Positions 57,701-60,654 of a DNA stretch of 64,000 bases are shown here, piece by piece (position 1 is the stretch's first letter; each line of letters begins with the position of its first letter). Both the position numbers and the translations under genes were made by a program. This DNA comes from Carettochelys insculpta. Its lineage: Eukaryota > Chordata > Testudines > Carettochelyidae. Where the stretch lies: assembly GCF_033958435.1 (NCBI RefSeq), contig NC_134138.1:187337298-187401297 (forward strand), read 5' to 3'. The notes under the pieces are model-generated. The model did no database searches and had not been told where the DNA came from. It was given only the letters and a program-made list of their open reading frames with translations.

Positions 57701-59163
57701 ACTTTCATCACAGGCCAGTGTTAATTTCGGGTGGAGTGGGTCCCTCTCTGCCAGCCTTGAGCTGCTCGGGCTGTGCCCCATTTGGTCCGCCCTCCAGGGG
57801 AAGTGGTGGGGGGAGTCAAGTCCTGCCCACTGCCCTGTATTCCAACCCAGGGACTCAAGGGAAGGAGGAAGCTGCTGGGGCTTTTTTGCCCCTGCCCCAC
57901 GGCAGCGACCTTTCCCTGGGCCTCTTCACCCAACACTACCCTTTGGGGTGTTTCTCCCATGTACCATGTTGCTGGGGTACCTGGCTGGGCTCTGTTCTGT
58001 TCTGTTTGGTTCCACCTCCAGCCTCCTTCTCTCTCAGCACCTCTTCCCTCCCATCCTGCAGCCCAGGGAAAGCCTTTTATAGAAATCCTGAAGGCCTTAA
58101 CTGGTCACAGGTGTTCTAATTATAGCCAGTTGCTGGCTGGCTCCTGATGAGCCCCAGCTGCCTATCCAGCCTGCAGGACTGCACCCTCTGTGAATTTACA
58201 AGGGGAACCAAAAGGTGTTCCTCTGGCACCCAAAATGTTCCCCCTCTCTCAGGCACCTGTCAGCTGCAGTCTGTGACATGCCACATTAGTAATAAATTTG
58301 TAACTTAGAATAAAGTTCAGGGAAACTTAGGGTTTGTCTACACTTGCTTTCCTCTTTCAAAAGAGGAATGCAAGTGAGGTATAAATTTGCATATGCAGCA
58401 CTCCATTTGCATATTCTAATTTTGGAAGAGCTTCTTTCGAAAGAAGAAAGCCAGTGTAGACACTGCTCTTTTGACACTAAACCCCATCTTTGTAAGAATC
58501 CTTCTTCCGTTAAATAAAGGGAAGAAGGATTCTTTCAAAGATGGGTTTACTTTTGAAAGAGCGACATCTACACTGGCTTTCTTCTTTCGAAAGAAGCGCT
58601 CTCGAAATTAGAATATGCAAATGAGATGTGGAATATACAAAATTGTACCTCATTTGCATACCTCTTTCGAAAGAGGAATGCAAGTGTAGACACACCCTTA
58701 CTGATTATGCATTTAGTAATGTTTTTGTGTCATTCTATCTTTGTGTGCATATTTTATGCTAAAATTAGTTATTTCATTTTGAAGTTTCTTCTTGCTGGTG
58801 AAAATAGTCAGCTTTCTGTGGTTATATTGCCTTTGATTTATTTTCAAGAAAGCAAGAGTGGTTCTAATTCAGTGTACAGAATCTGGGATAACAGGAGTAT
58901 CAGTGCTTTAGTCTGGTCATCATTAAATCACAATAAGTGATTTATTGAACGATATTCACTCGTGGTAGGCTACGTGGGTTTGAAATACTTTTTATTTCAT
59001 GTAGTGGCATGTCAGTTTCTCTAGGAAAAATTGTTTTTTCTTGTGTTACTGGAATATGATTGGATATACTGTAAAATGCATTAATTTTTAATTATTATTT
59101 TAGGGTATTCTTGAATTGAGTCCAAAATTGCTGAAAATGACTAGAAGAGAAGTTAGTTTATGG
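3299..59163 (+). CDS. DPY19L1: DPY19L1, probable protein C-mannosyltransferase (13 exons, 3' part outside window)
   Basis: The DPY19 family attaches mannose from dolichyl-phosphate-mannose to tryptophan in W-x-x-W/C motifs of secreted and membrane proteins, in the ER lumen. Thirteen exons join in phase into 420 codons with no stop: 3299-3548, 4500-4568, 8655-8679, 11690-11777, 12414-12551, 15993-16113, 18436-18529, 38418-38475, 41968-42059, 47901-48000, 52141-52218, 53018-53104, 59104-59163. The protein shows family blocks [63 protein letters not shown] and LMFGNSMLL, in that order. CTRVMWTPP and RGSLIALC fit paralogue L1 better than L2, L3 or L4. Vertebrate members are about 670-750 residues, so about one third lies beyond the right edge. 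All introns are GT-AG except intron 6, which is GC-AG. The call rests on remembered family sequences, not a search. Confidence 0.95.
3861..3880 (+). repeat. (CCCCT)4 tandem repeat
   Basis: Four perfect copies of cccct in intron 1, just after the CpG island. Confidence 0.95.
4500..4568 (+). CDS. DPY19L1: DPY19L1 exon 2
   Basis: A 69-nt exon with a good acceptor (a T-rich tract then aacag) and donor TTAG/GTAAGG, phase 1 to phase 1. It encodes residues 84-106 and ends in the hydrophobic stretch KIWFTFLL, the start of the first membrane segment. Only the frame set by exon 1 is open; another frame has a stop. The match to the family is weak here because this segment is variable. The call therefore rests on phase, splice sites and the membrane segment continuing into exon 3. 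Confidence 0.85.
5581..5820. mobile_element. Fold-back MITE, Harbinger-like
   Basis: Ends gctatgtctacatggc and gccatgtagacatagc are perfect inverted repeats, flanked by a 3-bp duplication CAT (5578-5580 and 5821-5823). The interior is partly palindromic. A 3-bp target duplication fits the PIF/Harbinger type. It is one of about a dozen related elements in the window. Confidence 0.8.
6040..6880. mobile_element. Fold-back MITE split by a CR1 insertion
   Basis: The left end (ggctgcatctatatttcc) and right end (cagtgtagacatagcc) are inverted. Internal arms pair as well, for example catcaaaagtgctgctttt with its complement on both sides of the insertion. 6351-6748 is not part of the MITE but a CR1 fragment. 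The two halves rejoin at actttt/gatg. Confidence 0.8.
6351..6748 (-). mobile_element. CR1 LINE 3' fragment inserted in a MITE
   Basis: The + strand begins catagaatcatagggctggaa, the reverse complement of the CR1 3' end. It runs back through the 3' end of ORF2 to the region complementary to the GLFSLQKRR block. It is flanked by ACTTTT at 6345-6350 and 6749-6754, a short target duplication. A 5'-truncated, non-coding remnant. Confidence 0.85.
6882..8654. other. Intron 2, right part: AT-rich, nothing recognised
   Basis: Contains a short (AT) run at 6968-6981 and a T17 tract at 8630-8647 that serves the exon 3 acceptor. An open frame of 94 codons at 7361-7645 matches nothing that I know. Confidence 0.6.
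8655..8679 (+). CDS. DPY19L1: DPY19L1 exon 3 (25-nt microexon)
   Basis: A very short exon between a run of 17 T followed by cccacag and the donor gtaaga. It encodes TFAGVLH with split codons at both ends (residues 107-115) and completes the first membrane helix, just before the ER-luminal loop. Its length of 2+21+2 is exactly what exons 2 and 4 need. Family members carry a similar VAILHW or AGVLHW string here. Confidence 0.9.
9786..11452 (+). mobile_element. CR1 LINE, 3' half with reverse transcriptase
   Basis: A 5'-truncated CR1 starting just after an A-rich tract. ORF2 runs in one frame from 9808 to 11361 with a single in-frame stop at 10165-10167. RT blocks in order: [65 protein letters not shown] (normally FADD). 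Then comes the CR1 C-terminus ([32 protein letters not shown]). It ends with the CR1 tail ttccagtcc..gattctatgatt. Apart from the stop and the Ser in the catalytic box it is well preserved. Confidence 0.95.
9808..11361 (+). pseudogene. CR1 ORF2 reverse transcriptase (broken)
   Basis: Encodes the palm, thumb and C-terminal region of a CR1-type reverse transcriptase; the endonuclease domain is missing by 5' truncation. A TAA at 10165 splits it into two parts in the same frame. The catalytic box reads SADD rather than F/YADD, so this copy should be inactive. Confidence 0.9.
11690..11777 (+). CDS. DPY19L1: DPY19L1 exon 4 (first luminal loop)
   Basis: Encodes residues 115-144, including the family signature [11 protein letters not shown] and the following [10 protein letters not shown]. 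By my recollection of worm DPY-19, the Glu of the RTEMG motif (residue 143 here) corresponds to the proposed catalytic Glu71; an alignment would confirm this. The acceptor is ttcatgcag. The donor is ATG/GTTAGA, weaker than consensus. The exon ends in phase 0. Confidence 0.97.
12414..12551 (+). CDS. DPY19L1: DPY19L1 exon 5
   Basis: Exactly 46 codons (residues 145-190), phase 0 at both ends. Encodes [16 protein letters not shown], then [13 protein letters not shown] and RFNLYPE, all strongly conserved in DPY19L1/L2. This is the rest of the first luminal loop. Acceptor ctctttag, donor GAG/GTAAGC. Confidence 0.98.
12552..14500. other. Intron 5, left part, nothing recognised
   Basis: AT-rich intronic sequence with no family I can name and no sizeable open frame. 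Confidence 0.6.
14501..14770. mobile_element. Partial fold-back MITE
   Basis: Left end ggctgtgtctaaact is preceded by tta. The inner arms tggcaacttcgaagtgctgg and its near complement near 14740-14765 fold back on each other. The right terminal repeat is missing: the sequence passes into unrelated C-rich DNA. Confidence 0.7.
15330..15730. mobile_element. Non-autonomous hAT element
   Basis: Ends cagtggtcctcagtc and gttgagaagtgctg are inverted hAT-type termini. The interior (ggtcttctggtggg..catctaga, ctgtgacactt, gacaaatcagactcc) is a repeat I recognise from reptile genomes. No clean 8-bp duplication is seen. Confidence 0.75.
15993..16113 (+). CDS. DPY19L1: DPY19L1 exon 6 (GC donor)
   Basis: Encodes residues 191-230 plus one base: [18 protein letters not shown], then [15 protein letters not shown] and ESCE. 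Acceptor cacacag. No GT is available at the point where homology ends. The junction is GAAG/GCAAGT, the classic strong form of a GC donor, and using it gives the phase that exon 7 needs to complete Gly in CEGLGDP. Confidence 0.96.
16805..17150. repeat. GC-rich interspersed repeat of unknown class with a (GT)n run
   Basis: Marked change to GC-rich sequence in an AT-rich intron, with gggggcagttgcccctggcc and tttcaaaggggccc. A GT run lies at 16896-16922. It resembles repeats seen elsewhere in reptiles, but I cannot give a class. Confidence 0.4.
17151..18435. other. Intron 6, right part, nothing recognised
   Basis: AT-rich intronic DNA with no repeat or open frame that I can identify, up to the exon 7 acceptor. 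Confidence 0.55.
18436..18529 (+). CDS. DPY19L1: DPY19L1 exon 7 (membrane segment)
   Basis: A 94-nt exon (residues 231-262). It encodes [17 protein letters not shown], then [12 protein letters not shown], a long hydrophobic helix of the GT-C type membrane domain. Acceptor ttcttag, donor AAG/GTAAGA. It is followed by the 19.9-kb intron 7. Confidence 0.97.
18686..18850. mobile_element. Near-perfect hairpin MITE
   Basis: About 78-nt arms from ggctgtgtctacactacc to its complement ggtagtgtagacaagcc, with only a few mismatches and almost no loop. It lies 156 bp after exon 7, so the pre-mRNA would form a long stem there. Confidence 0.9.
18857..19097. mobile_element. Fold-back MITE with tcaaagtt-rich arms
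   Basis: Inverted ends gggtgtgcctacacta and tagtgtaggcacagcc. Inner repeats such as aacttagaagttgcttacttcgaaataagcaacttctaagtt form a second hairpin near 19040-19077. It sits back to back with the previous MITE. Confidence 0.8.
19306..19539. mobile_element. hAT-type MITE
   Basis: Ends cagtacttctcgaagtgggctg and cagcccactttgagaaacactg are inverted repeats, and the interior is also partly palindromic around agggtccatagtcatgg. Flanks ctgtaagc and ctctgagg agree at 5 of 8 positions, consistent with a decayed 8-bp target duplication. Confidence 0.8.
20393..21983. mobile_element. hAT-like element with GC-rich imperfect repeats inside
   Basis: Left end caggagtcagcaaccccc and right end gggatgttgccacacctg are inverted and of hAT form. 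Between them lies GC-rich DNA (20680-21360) of repeated ctgctggcagggctcc and cccagctgg motifs, an imperfect minisatellite. Several open frames of 60-140 codons on both strands are by-products of this composition. The right boundary is uncertain because a similar string occurs at about 21440. Confidence 0.5.
22262..22330. repeat. Fragment of a short retroposon
   Basis: The string ggtggggtaggtaatatctcttattggaccaa is split here to keep within limits: gtaggtaatatctc then ttattggaccaagt. It is a recognisable piece of a widespread reptile retroposon, and its complement recurs near 23230. Confidence 0.5.
22398..22602. mobile_element. Palindromic short retroposon with perfect 13-bp target duplication
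   Basis: Flanked by identical 13-mers tgttaaaatggag at 22385-22397 and 22603-22615. The body is a long palindrome, 22402-22549, with about 70-nt arms from ctgtggcacctta to taaggtgccacag. A non-palindromic tail follows, ending agactaacatggcc..ccgatact. The duplication length fits LINE-mediated insertion rather than a DNA transposon. It shares core and tail with other copies in the window (44270, 55820). Confidence 0.88.
23110..23315. mobile_element. Degenerate copy of a short retroposon
   Basis: Contains acataagctttcaag..gctcttcttcaggtctg, then ggtccattaaaagata and a tail ctcgtaccgcctgtggctac. This is the layout of the palindromic retroposon family. No target duplication was found. Confidence 0.55.
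23714..23790. repeat. hAT end fragment
   Basis: gcaaggatggggagcctgtgg followed by ataggccggatctgg matches one end of a common hAT element. No second end is visible. Confidence 0.4.
23791..25290. other. Intron 7 stretch with nothing recognised
   Basis: AT-rich intronic DNA between a hAT fragment and the CR1 at 25.3 kb. No open frame or repeat that I can name. Confidence 0.55.
25296..27106 (+). mobile_element. CR1 LINE, 3' two thirds
   Basis: Begins in ORF2 before the RT ([25 protein letters not shown] block) and runs to the CR1 3' tail ttccagccctgtgattctgtgatt. It is from a different subfamily than the copy at 9.8 kb: the two ORF2s differ throughout and the tail reads gtgattctgtgatt. Confidence 0.95.
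25302..27046 (+). pseudogene. CR1 ORF2 reverse transcriptase (broken)
   Basis: RT blocks [60 protein letters not shown] and [10 protein letters not shown], with the catalytic FADD intact. Then comes the C-terminal [13 protein letters not shown] and [13 protein letters not shown]. It is broken by a frame change near 25545-25565 and a TGA at 26408-26410. The endonuclease domain is absent through 5' truncation. Confidence 0.92.
27107..28133. other. Intron 7 stretch with nothing recognised
   Basis: AT-rich intronic DNA. No repeat boundary or reading frame that I can support. Confidence 0.55.
28144..28285. mobile_element. Palindromic short retroposon, 10-bp target duplication
   Basis: Flanked by attacaacag at 28134-28143 and 28286-28295. 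Arms aagtagcactttaaagact and agtctttaaagtgctactt pair across a short interior containing caagctcacctaataaatta. It is the same subfamily as the copy inside the Gypsy element at 55.8 kb but with a shorter interior. Confidence 0.88.
28296..30252. other. Intron 7 stretch with nothing recognised
   Basis: Mixed composition; 29100-29760 is C-rich. Short open frames here match no family that I know. Confidence 0.5.
30253..30662. mobile_element. Fold-back MITE with long inner palindrome
   Basis: Ends ggctacgtgtacactta and taagtgtagacacagcc are inverted, with a 3-bp duplication AAG (30250-30252 and 30663-30665). The centre folds around tccttttcgaaaggacccc and its complement at 30476-30495, with aataaggggatttcga between. 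Confidence 0.85.
31428..31560. mobile_element. Degenerate short retroposon
   Basis: Contains the family core ctgaagaagtgggtctta..catgaaagctta, then tagtctttaatgtgctag and the tail tagactaacacagata..ctgagact. Target duplication not found. Confidence 0.65.
31640..33310 (+). mobile_element. Old CR1 LINE: endonuclease part and 3' UTR
   Basis: Conceptual translation in shifting frames gives CR1 ORF2 pieces: a GITETW-like block near 31780, a WKT..YELF block near 31820-31850, and [16 protein letters not shown] text near 32410. From about 33000 it has the CR1 3' UTR pattern (gttttggaaggaattttccc, cctctgcagcatgaggcac, gggtgaatgagattctgtgg, atggttccttctga). The RT region between is missing. It is heavily decayed and contains a 36-bp insertion at 32622-32657. 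Confidence 0.75.
32622..32657. mobile_element. 36-bp retroposon end inserted with a 10-bp duplication
   Basis: A fragment of the short retroposon family (aagcagtcaagtagcac, then tttaaagactaaca). It is flanked by gaggtcagaa at 32612-32621 and again at 32658-32667. The host sequence is the CR1 copy. The small size suggests extreme truncation on insertion. Confidence 0.8.
33311..34180. other. Intron 7 stretch with nothing recognised
   Basis: AT-rich DNA between the CR1 tail and the DIRS element. No feature I can support. Confidence 0.5.
35772..36392 (+). pseudogene. DIRS gag core (element A)
   Basis: An open stretch of about 200 codons with [50 protein letters not shown] and a later [16 protein letters not shown]. 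The same blocks in the same order occur in element C (63230-63600), so this is a conserved gag domain of these DIRS elements. Beyond 36392 related sequence continues with stops to about 36880. Confidence 0.8.
36890..37960 (+). pseudogene. DIRS reverse transcriptase and RNase H start (element A)
   Basis: Recognisable RT blocks: GKGFYSHYF near 37110, [20 protein letters not shown] near 37185 (motif A), [12 protein letters not shown] at 37288, [10 protein letters not shown] near 37380 (the usual YLDD box has Asn), and [14 protein letters not shown]. These are followed by an RNase H type [10 protein letters not shown]. Stops and a frame change near 37175-37285 break it. The altered catalytic box also makes activity unlikely. 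Confidence 0.8.
38016..38417. other. End of intron 7, nothing recognised
   Basis: Sequence between the truncated DIRS copy and the exon 8 acceptor; no features seen beyond the T-rich tract before 38417. Confidence 0.5.
38418..38475 (+). CDS. DPY19L1: DPY19L1 exon 8
   Basis: A 58-nt exon that completes Ser from exon 7 and then encodes [19 protein letters not shown] (residues 262-281). This is a conserved membrane-helix and loop block. The acceptor is a T-rich tract with ctcacag; the donor is GAG/GTAGGT. Ends in phase 0. Confidence 0.97.
38476..39462. other. Intron 8, left part, nothing recognised
   Basis: AT-rich intronic DNA without identifiable repeats or frames. Confidence 0.55.
39464..39860. 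mobile_element. Fold-back MITE, gccggcag subfamily
   Basis: Begins ggctgtgtctacagtgagc and has arms rich in ctgccggcag/ctgccagc. The centre is aaacccctttgtcggcagcc..ggctgctgacaaagggggttt. The right end decays around 39850 (gcaagctgcctgcactgtgg). Confidence 0.75.
39861..41967. other. Intron 8, right part, nothing recognised
   Basis: AT-rich intronic DNA up to the exon 9 acceptor; no repeat or reading frame I can name. Confidence 0.55.
41968..42059 (+). CDS. DPY19L1: DPY19L1 exon 9
   Basis: Encodes [18 protein letters not shown] and the hydrophobic [10 protein letters not shown] (residues 282-312). Cys at the first position supports L1 over L2, which has Ala there in the sequence I recall. 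Acceptor ttttcag, donor CAG/GTAGCT. It leaves two bases for the next exon. Confidence 0.98.
42833..43151. mobile_element. Fold-back MITE with TAA duplication
   Basis: Inverted ends gggcttgtctacactag and ctagtgtagacaagccc, exact over 17 bp. They are flanked by TAA at 42830-42832 and 43152-43154, the duplication expected for PIF/Harbinger transposons. Inner arms (gctaattctcgccacaggaac and its complement) also pair. Confidence 0.9.
43230..43740 (+). pseudogene. DIRS pol fragment (linker to RT)
   Basis: Decayed translation resembles the region just before [21 protein letters not shown] text near 43480, then a [21 protein letters not shown] block near 43670 split by frame changes. Strongly degenerate. 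It ends where a different sequence starts at about 43740. Confidence 0.5.
43745..44040 (-). pseudogene. Fragment of a LINE reverse transcriptase (minus strand)
   Basis: The minus-strand frame contains [16 protein letters not shown], the RT motif A pattern of a non-LTR element, preceded by an Arg/Gln-rich segment. The string differs from CR1 (FSKAFDTV), so another LINE type is likely. Short and broken. Confidence 0.45.
44050..44400. mobile_element. Short retroposon copy
   Basis: Core catctgatgaagtgggtct then gcccacgaagcttatgctgc, followed by gttagtccataaggtgccac and the tail agtctaacttagctaccc..ctgatact. Same tail as the copy at 22.4 kb. The left boundary is uncertain. Confidence 0.65.
44545..44735 (-). 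mobile_element. CR1 LINE 3' fragment
   Basis: The + strand reads atagacttggaagggacctcaggaggtca then caagtccagtc, split here as separate pieces. This is the complement of the CR1 tail region, and it lies within the larger hAT element. Confidence 0.6.
44830..45420. repeat. Imperfect GC-rich minisatellite
   Basis: Repeated units around gccagccacctgag and ccctgcactgcc of about 30-40 bp, poorly aligned from copy to copy. It lies within the hAT element. A related type of GC-rich repeat lies at 20680-21360. Confidence 0.6.
45843..46196. mobile_element. Probable DIRS terminal repeat remnant
   Basis: aaagtggaatggagata at the left and taaagtggaatggacatc, ttgaagaacagcag and gggtatgtaacc at the right, with ttctttgagatgctgtgcatgtccattcc inside as ttctttgagatg then catgtccattcc. 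These strings resemble the ends of reptile DIRS elements. No coding part remains. Confidence 0.45.
46200..47208. other. Intron 9 stretch with nothing recognised
   Basis: AT-rich intronic DNA; open frames up to 120 codons match nothing that I know. Confidence 0.5.
47209..47338. mobile_element. Small MITE-like element
   Basis: Ends tagagccttgc and gcagagctcta are roughly inverted. The interior is an imperfect repeat of gcggatatcc, gcagatacc and gcaggtatgg. Class uncertain. Confidence 0.45.
47340..47900. other. End of intron 9, nothing recognised
   Basis: AT-rich DNA before the exon 10 acceptor; nothing identified. Confidence 0.5.
47901..48000 (+). CDS. DPY19L1: DPY19L1 exon 10
   Basis: Encodes [13 protein letters not shown], then [19 protein letters not shown] (residues 312-345). 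The PWQF block is a family hallmark. Acceptor ttcctaag, donor CAA/GTAAGA, ending in phase 0. Confidence 0.98.
48001..49160. other. Intron 10, left part, nothing recognised
   Basis: AT-rich intronic DNA, no repeat class or reading frame seen. Confidence 0.55.
49165..50150. repeat. G-rich interspersed repeat of unknown class
   Basis: A G-rich stretch with loosely repeated phrases ggggatccaggtg, gggcaatctggatatgg, gattcaggagatccaggtg and gggtgtggtgggatgg. It looks like a dispersed reptile repeat or decayed LTR, but I cannot place it. 49598-49776 inside it appears to be a separate small element. Confidence 0.45.
49598..49776. mobile_element. Small MITE-like element
   Basis: Left ccttgttccgtctaatctt and right cataagttacagggaacactgg are roughly inverted (core gttcc.tctaa/ttacagggaac). 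It contains gtgcaccaaggtgtgaatg and gtgtgggcgctctgctaa. A related end (ggagggaacagtggagg) recurs near 51800. Confidence 0.5.
50151..51320. other. Intron 10 stretch with nothing recognised
   Basis: Intronic DNA without a feature that I can support. Confidence 0.5.
51321..51606. mobile_element. Fold-back MITE, longer ends
   Basis: Ends ggctacgtctacattac and cgtgtagatgtagcc are inverted; interior contains gatcgacctgctcagggttgatc-like palindromes (gatcgacctgctc and gggttgatcttcc). A target duplication cannot be fixed because the flanks are ttaa and ttag. Confidence 0.7.
52141..52218 (+). CDS. DPY19L1: DPY19L1 exon 11
   Basis: Twenty-six codons (residues 346-371): [13 protein letters not shown] followed by a Lys/His-containing loop. 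Phase 0 at both ends. Acceptor aattccag, donor ATG/GTAATA. Confidence 0.97.
52219..53017. other. Intron 11, nothing recognised
   Basis: AT-rich intron with no repeat; the pyrimidine tract before 53017 is the exon 12 acceptor. Confidence 0.6.
53018..53104 (+). CDS. DPY19L1: DPY19L1 exon 12
   Basis: Twenty-nine codons (residues 372-400): [16 protein letters not shown], then [12 protein letters not shown], both highly conserved. Phase 0 at both ends. Acceptor tttccag after a long pyrimidine tract, donor TGG/GTAAGT. Confidence 0.98.
53330..53905 (+). mobile_element. CR1 LINE 3' fragment fused to Gypsy sequence
   Basis: Covers the last part of CR1 ORF2: [48 protein letters not shown] and [15 protein letters not shown]. 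It is closest to the copy at 10830-11385. At about 53905 it stops short of the CR1 3' tail and passes directly into antisense Gypsy RT sequence. Confidence 0.9.
53906..54200 (-). pseudogene. Gypsy reverse transcriptase start, truncated
   Basis: [20 protein letters not shown] near 53975 is the RT domain 1 pattern (SPVVLVPKPDG). The preceding linker includes a [11 protein letters not shown] stretch. The frame ends at the junction with the CR1 fragment, so the RT catalytic core is gone. Confidence 0.8.
54218..55400 (-). pseudogene. Gypsy integrase (broken)
   Basis: Zinc-binding [15 protein letters not shown] near 55280-55175. Core: VAMDLVGP near 55085 (first Asp), IVTDQGTPF near 54905 (second Asp) and [13 protein letters not shown] near 54790 (Glu). 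C-terminal GPY/F module: [19 protein letters not shown] near 54370. The catalytic triad is present. TGA stops occur where CGA is expected (for example near 55223 and 55093), typical of CpG decay. Confidence 0.85.
55401..55808 (-). other. Gypsy linker between protease and integrase
   Basis: Minus-strand frames rich in Glu, Arg and Pro (for example [18 protein letters not shown] and [16 protein letters not shown]). They look like an unstructured pol linker. No known domain. Confidence 0.5.
55820..56013. mobile_element. Palindromic short retroposon inserted in the Gypsy element
   Basis: Flanked by gggacatttca (55809-55819) and gggatatttca (56014-56024), an 11-bp duplication with one difference. 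Arms aacaaaaagcagtaaagtag and its complement run over 32 bp (55861-55892 and 55982-56013). The interior carries tctgaagaagtgggtctg and catgaaagctcacc. One end reads gcagccgtgctagtctata, the family tail in complement. Confidence 0.9.
56025..56437 (-). pseudogene. Gypsy aspartic protease (broken)
   Basis: Contains [17 protein letters not shown], the D-S/T-G active-site pattern of retroelement proteases, followed by a beta-rich stretch and [10 protein letters not shown], a flap/ILG-type end. It is in a different frame from the gag knuckle. It is cut at its 3' side by the retroposon at 55820-56013. Confidence 0.75.
56440..57420 (-). pseudogene. Gypsy gag with SCAN-like segment (broken)
   Basis: Capsid-like blocks in order: [19 protein letters not shown] near 57150, [13 protein letters not shown] near 57030, a WKYQEG block near 56930, then [29 protein letters not shown] and [15 protein letters not shown] (56720-56860). 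The last part has the helix pattern of the SCAN domain of vertebrate zinc-finger proteins (E-x-LE-L-x-x-x-Q-F-x-x-LP-x-x-L-x-x-W-V). A CCHC knuckle, [14 protein letters not shown], lies at 56469-56510. There are at least three frame changes. Confidence 0.8.
57549..57566 (-). promoter_or_regulatory. Primer-binding site, tRNA-Leu type
   Basis: The minus strand reads TGGTGTCACAGGTGGGAT, one base after the LTR. It matches the complement of a tRNA-Leu 3' end, which I recall as TGGTGTCAGAAGTGGGAT, at 16 of 18 positions. Confidence 0.65.
57568..58278 (-). repeat. 5' LTR of the Gypsy element
   Basis: On the minus strand it starts TGTCACAGACTGCAG and ends CCATTACA, giving TG..CA ends and 711 bp. The last bases lie one nucleotide from the primer-binding site. 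A TATA box is present at 58073-58081. Only one LTR is in the window, so LTR-LTR dating is impossible. Confidence 0.75.
58073..58081 (-). promoter_or_regulatory. TATA box in the Gypsy LTR
   Basis: TATAAAAGG on the minus strand, about 500 bases upstream of the LTR 3' end, the expected place for the U3 promoter. Confidence 0.5.
58330..58697. mobile_element. Fold-back MITE with TTA duplication
   Basis: Ends gggtttgtctacacttgc and gcaagtgtagacacaccc are inverted and flanked by TTA at 58327-58329 and 58698-58700. The centre folds on aagaatccttcttccgtt and its complement. It lies just beyond the Gypsy LTR. Confidence 0.9.
58701..59103. other. End of intron 12, nothing recognised
   Basis: AT-rich DNA before the exon 13 acceptor; no features seen. 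Confidence 0.5.
59104..59163 (+). CDS. DPY19L1: DPY19L1 exon 13
   Basis: Twenty codons (residues 401-420): [20 protein letters not shown]. They match the segment that follows the previous exon in DPY19L1. Acceptor attttag, donor TGG/GTAAGG. I looked for the next exon (the VIQG..W block) up to 64000 and did not find it, so the gene continues beyond the window. Confidence 0.94.
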
Positions 59164-59703
59164 GTAAGGATTGATATTTCAATACAATTTGACAGAAAAG
59201 AATTGATCGTTTCAAGTAATATTTTGAATATCACTTTTTCAAAATTGATTAATATCCCACAAGGAAAACTGATACAAAAAGGAATAAATTTTCTAAGTAA
59301 TTTGACAAAATTGAACTGAAAGCTTTCACACTGCGAGTTTAGTTAAAAATACAGGAATTTTGTCTTAGTTACAATATTTACAAAATCATAAAAATTGAAC
59401 CACTTACACAAAATTAATCCCCAAGACAGAACTAGGGAAGGAAATTGCAAAATAGTCCAATATCTGATTTTCAAAGCAAATTGTATAAACTCTTGCTTTA
59501 GAATTTTAGGGTGAGATTACCAATGTGAATTTAAATTGAGAAACGTATGAACAGCAAACTTTTCCAGAAGACTGAAAAAATATGATAGTGGTACAAGTTC
59601 GCCATCATAGAGAAAATACCAGTGGAAAAGTATGATTAAATATTTTATCTCCCCAGTGTTGCAAAACAAAATCAACCCAGTAAAATTCTGGAAGGAATAC
59701 AGC
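59164..59703. other. Start of intron 13, nothing recognised
   Basis: AT-rich DNA after exon 13. The DPY19L1 frame closes after the donor site. Confidence 0.5.
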
Positions 59704-59837
59704 ATTCTTCTTTGAGTGATTGCTCATGTGCATTCCAGTGGGTATGTGCGCAACATGTACAATCAACAGAGAATTTTTTCCTTGCATTACTCATGAGGTT
59801 GGTAATGGAGCCCCCGGTGTAGCACTTTTGAGATATA

Positions 59838-60270
59838 GGCTATGTCTACACTAGCCCAGAACTTCAAAATGGCCATGCAAATGGCCATTTTGAAGTTTAC
59901 TAATGAAGTGCTGAAATACATATTCAGTGCCTCATTAGCATGCCGGCAGCCGCGGCAGTTTGAAGTTGCTGCGGCTCGTCCAGACGTGTCTCCTTTTCGA
60001 AAGGACCCTGGCAAAGGACCTGGTAACTTCGAAATCCCCTTATTCCTATCTGCTGTTAGGAATAAGGGGATTTCGAAGTTGCCGGGGTCCTTTTGAAAAG
60101 GAGCCCCATCTGGACAAGCTGTGCAGCAGCAAGCCACGGCAATTTCGAAGTGCCACAGTTGCCGGCATGCTAATGAGGCGCTGAATATGTATTTCAGCAC
60201 TTCATTAGTAAACTTCGAAATGGCCATTTGCATGGCCATTTTGAAATTTTGAGCTGGTGTAGACACGGCC
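59838..60270. mobile_element. Fold-back MITE with deep palindrome
   Basis: Ends ggctatgtctacactagcc and ggtgtagacacggcc are inverted. Arms contain gccatgcaaatggccatttt and its complement, and the centre is aataaggggatttcgaagtt with its complement. The same subfamily as 30253-30662. It interrupts the DIRS terminal sequence of element B. Confidence 0.85.
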
Positions 60271-60317
60271 ATTGTGTATAAGATAGTGCTGACCTGTCCT
60301 CTCAGTTCCTTCTTCCA

Positions 60318-60651
60318 GGTTGCTTCTACACTCTCTCCCCCGTTGGAGGTGGCATTGTAATGAGGCAATTTGAAGCAGGCTTATGATGCGCTAATGTGCA
60401 TATTCAGAACTAGATCAGAGTGAGGGAATGTCGAAGTGGGGTGCTTATTTCAAAGCTGCCCACATTTTCACTGTCAATCTGCAATTTGAAGTCTGCGCTT
60501 TGAAATTCGTATGGCTGCCATTATGCTAATATGCTAATATGCCATATGGTAATGAGGCTCTGAATATGCACGTTAGCGTCTCATTAGCCTGCTGCAAAGT
60601 GCCTCATTACCATGGCACCTCCGATGAGAGAGTGAGAGTGTAGAAGCAGCC
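60318..60651. mobile_element. Fold-back MITE with CCA duplication
   Basis: Ends ggttgcttctacactctc and gagagtgtagaagcagcc are inverted. They are flanked by CCA at 60315-60317 and 60652-60654. Arms continue through accgttggaggtggc-like sequence. It separates the DIRS B terminal repeat from its gag fragment. Confidence 0.85.
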
Positions 60652-60654
60652 CCA

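Larger units (their letters stand above)
53906..58278 (-). mobile_element. Gmr1-like Gypsy LTR retrotransposon, truncated, domain order gag-PR-IN-RT
   Basis: Read on the minus strand from 58278 down: LTR, primer-binding site, gag with a SCAN-like segment and one CCHC knuckle, protease, linker, integrase (zinc finger, catalytic core, GPY/F end), then the start of RT, cut off at 53906. Integrase before RT is the reverse of ordinary Gypsy elements and defines the Gmr1-like group of vertebrates and other deuterostomes. The second LTR and most of RT/RNase H are lost. A short retroposon splits it at 55820-56013. It has many stops and frame changes and is a dead copy. Confidence 0.88.

Noticed and set aside
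57625..58147. Two open frames of 164 and 124 codons on the + strand
   Set aside because: They lie antisense within the Gypsy LTR and have no family resemblance.
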